7,093 nt of DNA from Planctomycetota bacterium (lineage in GTDB: Bacteria > Planctomycetota > Phycisphaerae > WQYP01 > JAJZKY01), in contig JAJZKY010000227.1 of the NCBI GenBank assembly GCA_021803885.1, forward strand, positions 1 to 7,093, written 5' to 3'. Both the position numbers and the translations under genes were made by a program. Shown in pieces: positions 1 to 5,876 of this stretch. The notes under the pieces were generated by a model, which worked only from the letters and a program-made list of their open reading frames with translations, had not been told where the DNA came from and did not search any database. Positions within the stretch are counted from its first letter, which is position 1. Every line of letters starts with the position of its first letter.

Positions 1-2
1 TC

Positions 3-200
3 AACTACATCGGCAATCGCGCCAATGCGGTGCTGGAATGGATGCGGATGCCCGGCGATGTCGTCTTCATCATGGGAGGCACGCTTCCGATTCTCTACCT
101 TTCCCTATTGGGAATTCGCTACATGAAGAGAGGAACCCCGACAGAGGAGTCGAAGGACGTCCTCTTTACAGACGTTGTCGCCCAGTCGCAGGAGCGCTGA
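3..200 (+). CDS. Heme-copper oxidase superfamily subunit I, nitric oxide reductase (NorB-like), C-terminal end
   Basis: This is the last 65 codons of a gene entering from the left edge, ending in TGA at 198-200. The peptide begins NYIGNRANAVLEWMRMPGD, continues into a hydrophobic helix (VVFIMGGTLPILYLSLLGI) and ends in a short basic then acidic cytoplasmic tail. A W-x-R-x-P-G-D segment followed by one final membrane helix is how the last part of nitric oxide reductase large subunits, and the cbb3-like oxidases related to them, usually looks. In this family the protein is a haem/copper or haem/iron membrane enzyme that reduces NO or O2. The catalytic histidines lie outside the window, so NO reductase and oxygen reductase cannot be separated here. 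The decayed hemerythrin gene downstream fits an NO-related setting but does not prove it. The end of the gene also carries the ribosome-binding site of the next gene. Confidence 0.62.
   Translation, partial: NYIGNRANAVLEWMRMPGDVVFIMGGTLPILYLSLLGIRYMKRGTPTEESKDVLFTDVVAQSQER
190..194 (+). promoter_or_regulatory. Shine-Dalgarno site (AGGAG) for the GTG-started gene at 204
   Basis: AGGAG lies inside the last codons of the upstream oxidase/NO-reductase gene, 9 nt before the GTG at 204. It supports that GTG as the start. With only 3 nt between stop and start, translation of the two genes is probably coupled. Confidence 0.55.
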
Positions 201-203
201 GCT

Positions 204-722
204 GTGCTACGCGTATCGCTCGAATTCCTTCTGATGCTGGGATACGCAATTTTTCTAGCCCTGATCGCCCTTCTACTGGAGCTGGCGGCGCGTCATGCTC
301 ACCGTCGGTCATTGAGCATCAGTACCATTGGTTTCACCTATCATCCAGACCGGGATATCTGGAGATGTCCGGAGGAGCAGCACCTCTTCCCGGTTTTTGC
401 CGATGCCGCGAAGGGAACGGTGGTCTATCGGGCGCCTGCGTCCGCCTGCAACGCTTGCAGGAGCAAGCCGGGCTGCACCGATTCCAACAAGGGGCGTGAG
501 ATCGAACGCAAGAATACGAGCGGCTTGCAATATGGAATGCAACGGTTCCATCGAGCCATGTCGGTGACATTGCTTGTCCTGGCCAGCCTGGTCCTCGTTG
601 TCGAATTCTTTCGTGCCACCGGGCTCTATCCGCGAGCTATGCTTGCCGCAGTCCTGACGCTCTTTTGTATGATCGTACTGCGCCTGTCAAGGGTCTTGTG
701 GTCCAGGCCCGATGGCGCTTAA
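204..722 (+). CDS. Small membrane protein with a transposase-like (IS1182-type) zinc-ribbon loop
   Basis: This 172-aa protein starts at GTG. It has a hydrophobic helix at about residues 5-27, a soluble loop at about 36-115, and two more helices at about 117-137 and 143-164. The loop reads Y-H-P-D-R-D-I-W-R-C-P, later VVYRAPASACNACRSKPGC, then T-x(3)-K-G-R-E-I-E-R. The cysteines are C55, C82, C85 and C91, a plausible four-Cys metal site. Established knowledge: IS1182-type DDE transposases have a segment of this form (YxPxxDxYxCP, then YRAxxxxCxxCPLxxxCT, then a GRxIxR-like end). Here there is no DDE catalytic core and no N-terminal helix-turn-helix, and the segment sits between membrane helices, so this is not a transposase. 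Its function is unknown. The 3-nt gap to the NorB-like gene suggests a co-transcribed accessory gene, perhaps metal or redox related (inference). Database pipelines could mislabel it as a transposase. Confidence 0.7.
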   Translation: MLRVSLEFLLMLGYAIFLALIALLLELAARHAHRRSLSISTIGFTYHPDRDIWRCPEEQHLFPVFADAAKGTVVYRAPASACNACRSKPGCTDSNKGREIERKNTSGLQYGMQRFHRAMSVTLLVLASLVLVVEFFRATGLYPRAMLAAVLTLFCMIVLRLSRVLWSRPDGA

Positions 723-966
723 GCCGATCATCGCGAAGCTAACGAGCTGCACGAGGCCCTGGATCGCCTCTATTCGGAATGGATCTCAATAGGGACGTTG
801 AGCCCAGAAGATCGGCAATCCCTCTCGTCAAAACCAGCTTGCCCCGGCATCTCTACGCTGAGCATATTCAGACGGAGGAGACAGCCGTGTTCCCACAGGC
901 GAGCCAACTTTTGGATCGCGACGCAATCGTAGCCATCGGGCGGAATTCGAGGTAACGCGCAAATAA
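723..966 (+). pseudogene. Hemerythrin-domain protein, C-terminal half only, two frameshifts
   Basis: Joining three frames rebuilds the second half of a hemerythrin-like four-helix protein. Frame one (from 726) gives DHREANELHEALDRLYSEW and then GTLSPEDRQSL. Frame two (845-943) gives RHLYAEHIQTEETAVFP, then QASQLLDRDAIVAIGR. Frame three (943-966) gives EFEVTRK and a TAA stop. The H-x3-E pattern in AEHIQTEE and the following VFP are hallmarks of the last metal-binding helices of this family, which binds a di-iron centre and handles O2, NO or iron. The first break lies between about 822 and 845. The second, at about 941-943, is explained by loss of one G from a GGGCGG run. The N-terminal half is absent: the fragment starts directly after, and in frame with, the stop of the upstream membrane protein. 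I infer an inactivated remnant. Sequencing or assembly error could explain the frameshifts but not the missing N-terminus. Confidence 0.75.
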
Positions 967-1296
967 GTCTTCATACGGGAACACACATTTGCAGCGGCTC
1001 ACCGGCATGGATGTGTTACCTCGTTTGCATGCGGGTACCGCTCCGTATAGATCACGAAAGGTACCTGGGTCTGCCACTGATCGGTCGCTCTGGCATAGAA
1101 GACCGCTCCGAAAAGGATTTGCCGAAATGCTGGCACATGCCAAAGGTGCGAAGGACTCACCAGCGTAACGCTCGGCAGTCGTGGATGCGGCAGGTGGTGT
1201 CAGAGAGAACTGTAGCTATCCCTCCGCAGGACAGTCGCCGAGGCAGACCATAACGCGGTAAATGTGCAAGGCAAGCGATATCGATTACTGTCAGTA
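967..1296 (+). other. Intergenic region without a convincing gene
   Basis: Several short open frames exist, but none has a recognisable domain, a good ribosome-binding site or family-like composition. The tidiest is a 53-codon frame at 1007-1168 (starting MDVLPRLHAG, ending AKDSPA) with no Shine-Dalgarno site. Another frame at 1011-1253 reads as low-complexity, arginine-rich shadow sequence. Because the hemerythrin fragment just upstream is decayed, this stretch may hold further eroded coding sequence that I cannot identify. An 8-bp palindrome near its right end (1276-1283) is listed separately. Confidence 0.4.
1276..1283. promoter_or_regulatory. CGATATCG palindrome, possible auxiliary MarR site
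   Basis: This perfect 8-bp palindrome contains the same CGATAT core as the inverted-repeat arms at 1297-1315. The two centres are about 26-27 bp apart, roughly 2.5 helical turns. It could be a second, weaker site for the same regulator. An 8-bp palindrome can also arise by chance. Confidence 0.25.
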
Positions 1297-1315
1297 TATA
1301 TCGTGACGCGATATA
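1297..1315. promoter_or_regulatory. Inverted-repeat operator candidate for the MarR-family regulator
   Basis: TATATCGTGACGCGATATA is a perfect 7-bp inverted repeat (TATATCG / CGATATA) around a 5-nt spacer, centred at 1306. The size and symmetry suit a dimeric winged-helix regulator. It lies just upstream of the MarR-type gene and overlaps a consensus -10 hexamer, so binding would block RNA polymerase. Autorepression, with co-control of the downstream CLC genes, is the natural inference. Confidence 0.55.
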
Positions 1316-1317
1316 AT
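1312..1317 (+). promoter_or_regulatory. Probable -10 box (TATAAT)
   Basis: TATAAT matches the sigma-70-type -10 consensus exactly. No good -35 hexamer is found 16-18 bp upstream (TGTCAG at 1289-1294 is poor). Transcription would begin around 1323-1325, at or next to the ATG codons at 1321 and 1324, so the mRNA could be leaderless. Confidence 0.4.
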
Positions 1318-1320
1318 GAG

Positions 1321-1764
1321 ATGATGAATGACCGACTCAGGAAGCAAGACCCCAACCGGGCCCTCCATCAAGCGTTGGCGGAATTCCGCCGTCAGTTACG
1401 CAAATTTTTACTGGTCAGTGAAAATACCGCAAACGACGCGGGCCTGCACCCGCAGCAGCACCAGCTTTTGCTGGCAGTGGCCGGAGTACCCGCCAACCAT
1501 TCCCCGTCGATCACGTACGCAGCCGAAGTGCTGGGACTAAAACACAACAGTGTCGTGGAACTGGTCGATCGCTGCGAAAAAGAAGGTTTGCTGCAGCGTG
1601 CGACGGATCCGGAAGATCGCCGTTGCGTTTGCCTGCAAACCACTCGTCGCGGTCAAAAGGTGCTGGATCGTCTGTCGCACGCTCATCTGCTGGAACTCAA
1701 TTCGCAGGCCCCGCGTCTGATCAGGGCGCTGAAGAATGTTTTGCAAAGCCAGAGCCAGCGATAA
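1321..1764 (+). CDS. MarR-family winged helix-turn-helix transcriptional regulator
   Basis: This 147-aa cytoplasmic DNA-binding protein is of typical MarR length. It has an N-terminal dimerisation helix (about 12-32), a helix starting LHPQQHQLLLAVAG (42-55), and the helix-turn-helix from ITYAAEVLGL to the recognition helix HNSVVELVDRCEKEGLL (about 64-91). The wing follows, with the family signature D-P-E-D-R-R (96-101) and then TTRRGQKVL, and a C-terminal dimer helix. The ATG at 1321 is chosen because a -10 box and an inverted repeat end just before it; ATG 1324 is equally possible. A GTG at 1264 in the same frame would add 19 residues and put the operator inside the gene, which is less likely. 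Cysteines at 84, 102 and 104 include a C-x-C in the wing, which could sense oxidants (inference). The 33-bp gap to the first CLC gene suggests it controls that transport operon. The ligand is unknown. Confidence 0.88.
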   Translation: MMNDRLRKQDPNRALHQALAEFRRQLRKFLLVSENTANDAGLHPQQHQLLLAVAGVPANHSPSITYAAEVLGLKHNSVVELVDRCEKEGLLQRATDPEDRRCVCLQTTRRGQKVLDRLSHAHLLELNSQAPRLIRALKNVLQSQSQR

Positions 1765-1797
1765 AAGACTTCGACAAAGAATTTTTCAGGGGCCGGA

Positions 1798-3588
1798 ATG
1801 ACCTATACAAAACCAAATGGAAAGTTAGCTGCCCGGATCGTTGAACATCCACTGCTGCGCAAATACTTCCCCATGGTCGCGGAAGACTTGGCCGCCACCT
1901 ATACGCGCGACCTGCATAAATGGCTTCTCATCGCACCCATCATCGGCGTCACTACGGGTCTCGCAGTGACCGCCATCGCGGTCATCATTCTGAAAGAGCT
2001 GTGGCCTCCTGTGCTGCACCTTTTCCTGCGGCGACCGTGGACGATTCTTCCGCTGATGACAGGGGCCTTCGCAGCGACGGGTCTCATCATGCAATTTCTC
2101 ACTCCGGATCCGAACGAACATTCGACGGAAGAGATCATTCGTTCGTATCACGAGCACCAGGGCGACATCGACGTTCGTTCGTTTTTGCCGAAAATATTGG
2201 CGGCAATTACTACGGTTGGATTTGGCGGCAGCGCAGCTCTTGAGGGGCCAAGTATCTACGGCGGTGGAGCGATTGGATCGTGGCTGTGGGCGATGTTGCG
2301 GCGCTTCGGGTTAGAACCGCGAGATCGCCGGATTATGCTGATCAGCGGTGCTGCGGCCGGCATGGCAGCCGTATTTCGCGCCCCCATGACGGGTCTCGTC
2401 TTTGCACTCGAAATGCCCTACAAAGATGACCTGGCGCATGAGGCACTGCTGCCGTCGCTGATTGCTTCGGTGGTTTCGTATGTAACGCTGGCCTTCTTTC
2501 TTGGTGCCGCACCACTGTTCAACTTTGCCAGCGCAACCTCCTTCACGGGCCGTGATCTTGCCTGGTGCGCGCTGCTCGGCGTTCTCATCGGTCTCGTCGC
2601 CATGGCCTTCACCATCACCTTTCGGCGGGCGCGCGTCTTCATGGTCCACTGGGGAATTCCGCACTGGCTCAAACTGACGATAGGAGGCTTTTTCACAGGA
2701 GTCTGCGGGCTCCTATTTCTGATGATGTTTCATGGGCCTTTGGTGCCGCTGGGGCCGAATTATGAAGCGGTGGGGCAAATCCTGAGCCGGCATCACAGCA
2801 GCCTAGAGCTGGTTGTGTTCGGCGTGATCAAGCTGGCGGCAACCGTGTTTACACTTGCCAGTGGCGGCGTCAGCGCCATGTTTGTTCCGCTGTTTCTTAC
2901 TGGAGGCAGTTTCGGGACTGCCTTCGCGCAGTCGATTGTCCATTCCAGTTCTGTTGAACTGTATGCCGCGGTTGGTATGGCTGCATTTATCGCTGCAGGA
3001 TACAAAACACCGCTGGCCGCAGTTGTGTTCGTTGCGGAAGCCACCGGCGGCCATGCTTTCATCGTTCCCGCACTGATCGGCGCAGCCGTAGCCTACGCAA
3101 TTTCCGGGGAAGCTTCAGCCTCCGGGGACCAGCGCCTGCACGAAGGCGTGCGCATCCAGGAACTAAAGAATATTTCGGTGGCGGAAGTGATGCAGCAAAG
3201 CGTGGTTTCCGCCGTGGCCTCTTCCACTTTGCGGGAATTTGCGGACGACGTTAGCAGACATCACAGGCACATTGCATTTCCGGTTTTAAAAGATGGCTCC
3301 ATTATTGGAATTATGTTGGTTTCGTCGCTCGGGGTCATTCCCCCCCGGGAGTGGACAACGAAGAAGGTTGAAGACGTTGCCGAAAAGAATATCAAGACAA
3401 TTCCTCCCGACTGCGACGTTACGGAAGCTCTACGGCTGCTGCTCAGCGAGCAGGACTACCACATGCTTCTGGTGACTTCGGCGGATGGCAACCTGATCGG
3501 CATTCTGACGAAGACCGATATTTTGTCGGTCTTGAAGATGCGCGGCGGCGGAGCCAAAGAGCTGGCGTATGAGCCCGCTAGCACTTGA
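1798..3588 (+). CDS. CLC-family chloride channel/transporter with C-terminal CBS pair (first of tandem pair)
   Basis: This 596-aa inner-membrane protein is the usual size for a CLC with a CBS tail. The ATG at 1798 has AGGGG (1788-1792) 5 nt upstream. The membrane part runs from about residue 40 to 440. The helix F filter motif is GGSAALEGP, with the external gating glutamate at E149. The helix N motif is GGVSAMFVPLFLTGG (356-370). The usual helix D motif GSGIP is absent; HEHQGDID (118-125) lies there instead. By eye alignment to E. coli ClcA, E205 matches Glu202 and M206 replaces the internal proton Glu203. No Tyr445 equivalent is seen near SGEASASGDQR. Two CBS domains follow (about 461-510 and 523-578), including FPVLKDGSIIGIM and MLLVTSADGNLIGILTKTDIL; such domains often bind adenine nucleotides. 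It probably moves chloride or another anion. Whether it is a channel or an H+ exchanger is open. Confidence 0.93.
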   Translation: MTYTKPNGKLAARIVEHPLLRKYFPMVAEDLAATYTRDLHKWLLIAPIIGVTTGLAVTAIAVIILKELWPPVLHLFLRRPWTILPLMTGAFAATGLIMQFLTPDPNEHSTEEIIRSYHEHQGDIDVRSFLPKILAAITTVGFGGSAALEGPSIYGGGAIGSWLWAMLRRFGLEPRDRRIMLISGAAAGMAAVFRAPMTGLVFALEMPYKDDLAHEALLPSLIASVVSYVTLAFFLGAAPLFNFASATSFTGRDLAWCALLGVLIGLVAMAFTITFRRARVFMVHWGIPHWLKLTIGGFFTGVCGLLFLMMFHGPLVPLGPNYEAVGQILSRHHSSLELVVFGVIKLAATVFTLASGGVSAMFVPLFLTGGSFGTAFAQSIVHSSSVELYAAVGMAAFIAAGYKTPLAAVVFVAEATGGHAFIVPALIGAAVAYAISGEASASGDQRLHEGVRIQELKNISVAEVMQQSVVSAVASSTLREFADDVSRHHRHIAFPVLKDGSIIGIMLVSSLGVIPPREWTTKKVEDVAEKNIKTIPPDCDVTEALRLLLSEQDYHMLLVTSADGNLIGILTKTDILSVLKMRGGGAKELAYEPAST

Positions 3589-3716
3589 TTTCAGCAGTTT
3601 ATGCAGATGGTTGTCCGTGCGGTGGAGATGACAATTTGTCGTGGCGAATGCGCATGAAAGACTGGTCACGCTGACAAGTACAAAAAACGTTCGAGCTTGA
3701 TGGTTGGAGGTCTTCG
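3589..3716 (+). other. Spacer between the two CLC genes, with a small inverted repeat and a strong RBS
   Basis: This 128-bp gap has no terminator-like hairpin followed by a T run, so read-through from the first CLC gene is plausible. A perfect 5-1-5 inverted repeat, GACAATTTGTC, lies at 3630-3640 and could be a minor protein site or chance. GGAGG at 3706-3710, 6 nt before the ATG at 3717, is a strong Shine-Dalgarno site for the second CLC gene. I see no clear -35/-10 pair. Confidence 0.45.
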
Positions 3717-5555
3717 ATGACCGACTTACCCGACTCCGATACTACAATCCCTGCCGATGAAAAGCTGCCGAAAAAAGGCTTCTTCGGCGTGGCACTGGAG
3801 CCGGAAGTAGTCAAAGTGTCTGCTTACGCGCTTCTGGTGGGCCTGATTGGGGGCCTAGTTGCGCAAGGGCTGCTGGAACTCATCTACCTCTTTACCAACA
3901 TATTCTTTTACGGCAGGCTGTCGTTCGCCATCACCTATCCGGCTCACAATCATCTTGGTCTGTGGGTCATCCTCATTCCTCCTATTGGCGGGTTGGTGGT
4001 TGGTTTTATGGTCCATTACTGGGAACCGACGCTGAAGGGTCATGGCATTCCAGAAGCCATGGAGGCAGTCCTTTTCGGCCAAAGCCGAATGCGTCTTCGC
4101 GTTGCGATTCTGAAGCCGTTGGCCACCGCGTTCGCCATTGGTACCGGCGGACCGTTCGGGGCTGAGGGGCCTATCATTCAAACCGGAGCGGCCTTTGGGT
4201 CGCTGTTCGGGCAAGCCATCGGGCTTTCGCCATATTACCGGCGAGTTTTGCTGGCTGCCGGGGCGGCGGCGGGCATGGCGGCCACCTTTACCGCTCCACT
4301 TGCGGGGATTCTGGTAGCAGTGGAGCTTTTGCTATTTGAATTTCGCGCGCGCTCCTTTATTCCAGTAGCGTTTGCCGCTGCTGTGGCCACGGGGGTGCGC
4401 ATTCACTTTGCGGGGTGGGCGCCGCTGTTTCCGACGCCCGCTTTTAAGCTCGTCAACATGAACGAACTATGGCTGTTCGCGCTGATGGGCATTTTGATGG
4501 GCATGATCGGCATCGCCATGATTCGCTCCTTGTTCTGGCTGGAAGAATTCTTCGATCATCTACCCATTCGACGCCCGCTGATCTGGGCGCCCGCCATTGG
4601 CGCCTTGATTCTCGGTGCGATCGGATATTTTTATCCGCAGGTGTTTGGCACGGGATACGACACGATTCGCAGCATGTTGAATGACCGCCTCCCCGTAGCG
4701 AACTTGATTGGCATTTCGGTAGCGAAGTTCTGGGCCTTGGTTATCTCTCTGGGCTCGGGCACCACGGGCGGTGTGTTTGCTCCATCATTGATTGTTGGCG
4801 GCGGCATTGGCGCAGTCTACGCAATGTTCTGGCAGCATTTCTTTCCCCACTTCGTCAGCGACCCGGCCTTTTATTCCCTGGTGGCCATGGCCGCGGTCTT
4901 TGCCGGCATCGCGCGCGCACCGTTCACCAGCATTGTGTTTTTGTTTGAGTTGAGCCACAATCCGAATTCCTTGTTGCCGCTCATCGTCTGCGTCATGGTT
5001 TCCGACGGATTCGTGCGCCTGTTCAGTCCAGACTCGATCATGACTGGCAAGCTAGTGAAGCGCGGACTGATTGTGTTGCAGGACTACTCCGTGCCAGTGC
5101 TGATGCGCGCGCGGATTGACGAGGTCATGCATAAGAATTTCAGCGTCATCCCCGCGGACGCCGAGCTAAGGACCGTCTTGCACGACTTTGCTCCGCAGGG
5201 GCTGGATTTACTTCCCGTTGTTGAGTCGGATGGATCTCTCGTCGGCATCGTCGAGTCTCACGATCTTCTGCGGGTTGAGCCTCCCGATCATCACTTCAAA
5301 ATGCGGGAACTGGCGCGAAAGGATTACGTGTTGGCGCATCCTGGCGAACTGGTAGACAGGGTGAGCCGCAGCATGTTGTTACAGGATGTCGAGAACGTGA
5401 TCATTGTGGAGCCGCATGGAATTTCAAAGCCGATCGGAATCGCGCGCGCGAATGACATCCTGCAACTGCGGCGCTGGCTGGTGGATGAGGAAAGGCGGGG
5501 ATTGCCCGTAGATTGGAAAGGCAACGAGAAGGATAGAGGTCATGAGACGAAATAG
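3717..5555 (+). CDS. CLC-family chloride channel/transporter with C-terminal CBS pair (second of tandem pair)
   Basis: This 612-aa inner-membrane protein has an N-terminal soluble tail (1-30), a CLC core (about 31-447) and a CBS pair (about 464-519 and 529-588). The signatures are in order: GHGIPEA (108-114, helix D), GTGGPFGAEGPIIQTG (142-157, helix F, gating glutamate E150), AGILVAVELL (196-205) and GSGTTGGVFAP (346-356, helix N). By eye alignment with E. coli ClcA, E203 here matches Glu202 and L204 occupies the internal proton Glu203 position. In SIMTGKLVKRG (440-450) a methionine stands where this subfamily usually has the ion-coordinating Tyr. It is closer to the standard CLC pattern than its upstream neighbour, and the two differ enough not to be a recent duplication. 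The CBS tail likely tunes activity by nucleotide binding (family knowledge). It probably belongs to the MarR-controlled unit. The transported ion and its coupling to protons cannot be told from sequence alone. Confidence 0.94.
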   Translation: MTDLPDSDTTIPADEKLPKKGFFGVALEPEVVKVSAYALLVGLIGGLVAQGLLELIYLFTNIFFYGRLSFAITYPAHNHLGLWVILIPPIGGLVVGFMVHYWEPTLKGHGIPEAMEAVLFGQSRMRLRVAILKPLATAFAIGTGGPFGAEGPIIQTGAAFGSLFGQAIGLSPYYRRVLLAAGAAAGMAATFTAPLAGILVAVELLLFEFRARSFIPVAFAAAVATGVRIHFAGWAPLFPTPAFKLVNMNELWLFALMGILMGMIGIAMIRSLFWLEEFFDHLPIRRPLIWAPAIGALILGAIGYFYPQVFGTGYDTIRSMLNDRLPVANLIGISVAKFWALVISLGSGTTGGVFAPSLIVGGGIGAVYAMFWQHFFPHFVSDPAFYSLVAMAAVFAGIARAPFTSIVFLFELSHNPNSLLPLIVCVMVSDGFVRLFSPDSIMTGKLVKRGLIVLQDYSVPVLMRARIDEVMHKNFSVIPADAELRTVLHDFAPQGLDLLPVVESDGSLVGIVESHDLLRVEPPDHHFKMRELARKDYVLAHPGELVDRVSRSMLLQDVENVIIVEPHGISKPIGIARANDILQLRRWLVDEERRGLPVDWKGNEKDRGHETK

Positions 5556-5621
5556 ATGACGCAGGCCTCGTTCCTCGGTTAACGCGATTCGTTCCACTTG
5601 GTGCTTTCATTGGGGAGTCGC

Positions 5622-5762
5622 ATGGCTTATCGGACTCTATTCATGACAGAGAAGAAAGAAATCGTCGCCATCACCTTCGACCATTCTGAGCGCAGCAATG
5701 CGCTCACTCCGCAGATCATCGACTTCTGGTGCGTTAACGCGGCCAACACATGTTTCTCGTAA
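5622..5762 (+). CDS. Possible small ORF, 46 aa, unrecognised
   Basis: This open frame starts at ATG 5622 with GGGGAG (5612-5617) 4 nt upstream; an internal ATG at 5643 gives a 39-aa form. It reads MAYRTLFMTEKKEIVAITF and then continues to a Cys-rich end (WCVNAANTCFS). There is no membrane helix, signal peptide or domain I recognise. The only coding support is the ribosome-binding site and a fairly protein-like first 35 residues. It could be a small protein, the N-terminal remnant of a larger gene, or chance. It lies 66 nt after the second CLC stop, on the same strand. Confidence 0.25.
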   Translation: MAYRTLFMTEKKEIVAITFDHSERSNALTPQIIDFWCVNAANTCFS

Positions 5763-5785
5763 CCCCGCGCCGGGAAAAGCAAAGC

Positions 5786-5802
5786 CTCCGGTTCTGCCGG
5801 AG
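5786..5802 (+). promoter_or_regulatory. Hairpin CTCCGG-TTCTG-CCGGAG masking a ribosome-binding site
   Basis: This is a perfect 6-bp GC-rich stem with a 5-nt loop. The 3' arm contains GGAG (5799-5802), 6 nt before an ATG at 5809, and the 5' arm contains the complementary CTCC, so the hairpin would hide the Shine-Dalgarno site of the 21-codon frame that follows. There is no T run after it, so it is a poor intrinsic terminator. A REP-like repeat unit is an alternative reading. Confidence 0.35.
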
Positions 5803-5808
5803 AATACT

Positions 5809-5874
5809 ATGGAGATATTTCAAATGAATGTGACTGATGTATTCGACCTGTTCAATGAAAGATGGCAAAGATAG
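5809..5874 (+). CDS. Possible 21-aa ORF behind a Shine-Dalgarno-masking hairpin
   Basis: The frame reads MEIFQMNVTDVFDLFNER then WQR and stops at TAG 5872-5874. A GGAG ribosome-binding site sits 6 nt before the ATG, inside the 3' arm of the hairpin at 5786-5802. The peptide is amphipathic, with acidic and aromatic residues. I do not recognise it. It may be a leader peptide, the remnant N-terminus of a lost gene, or chance. No gene follows on this strand, which argues against an attenuator role. Confidence 0.15.
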   Translation: MEIFQMNVTDVFDLFNERWQR

Positions 5875-5876
5875 GG

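Noticed and set aside
38..499. 153-codon plus-strand open frame overlapping the NorB end and the zinc-ribbon membrane protein
   Set aside because: It runs out of frame across two better-supported genes, is rich in Arg, Gly and Ser with no domain, and lacks a ribosome-binding site.
204..722. Annotating this gene as a transposase or IS remnant
   Set aside because: Only the zinc-ribbon-like segment matches; catalytic DDE regions and terminal inverted repeats are absent and membrane helices flank the segment.
868..1143. 91-codon minus-strand open frame
   Set aside because: It lies antisense to the hemerythrin remnant, whose protein similarity clearly gives the coding strand, and has no recognisable features.
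1007..1168. 53-codon frame beginning MDVLPRLHAG, considered as the start of a hotdog-fold thioesterase
   Set aside because: Resemblance to a thioesterase N-terminus is limited to a few residues and disappears after about 20; there is no ribosome-binding site.
1011..1253. 80-codon plus-strand open frame
   Set aside because: Its composition is Arg- and Cys-rich shadow-like and no domain or ribosome-binding site supports it.
3855..4214. 119-codon minus-strand open frame inside the second CLC gene
   Set aside because: It is antisense to a strongly conserved membrane protein and explained as a mirror of its codon usage.
5731..5740. Perfect palindrome GCGTTAACGC, with GTTAACGCG repeated at 5578-5586
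   Set aside because: It is short, lies inside or near a weak ORF, and has no promoter or gene start that it would plausibly control; chance is likely.
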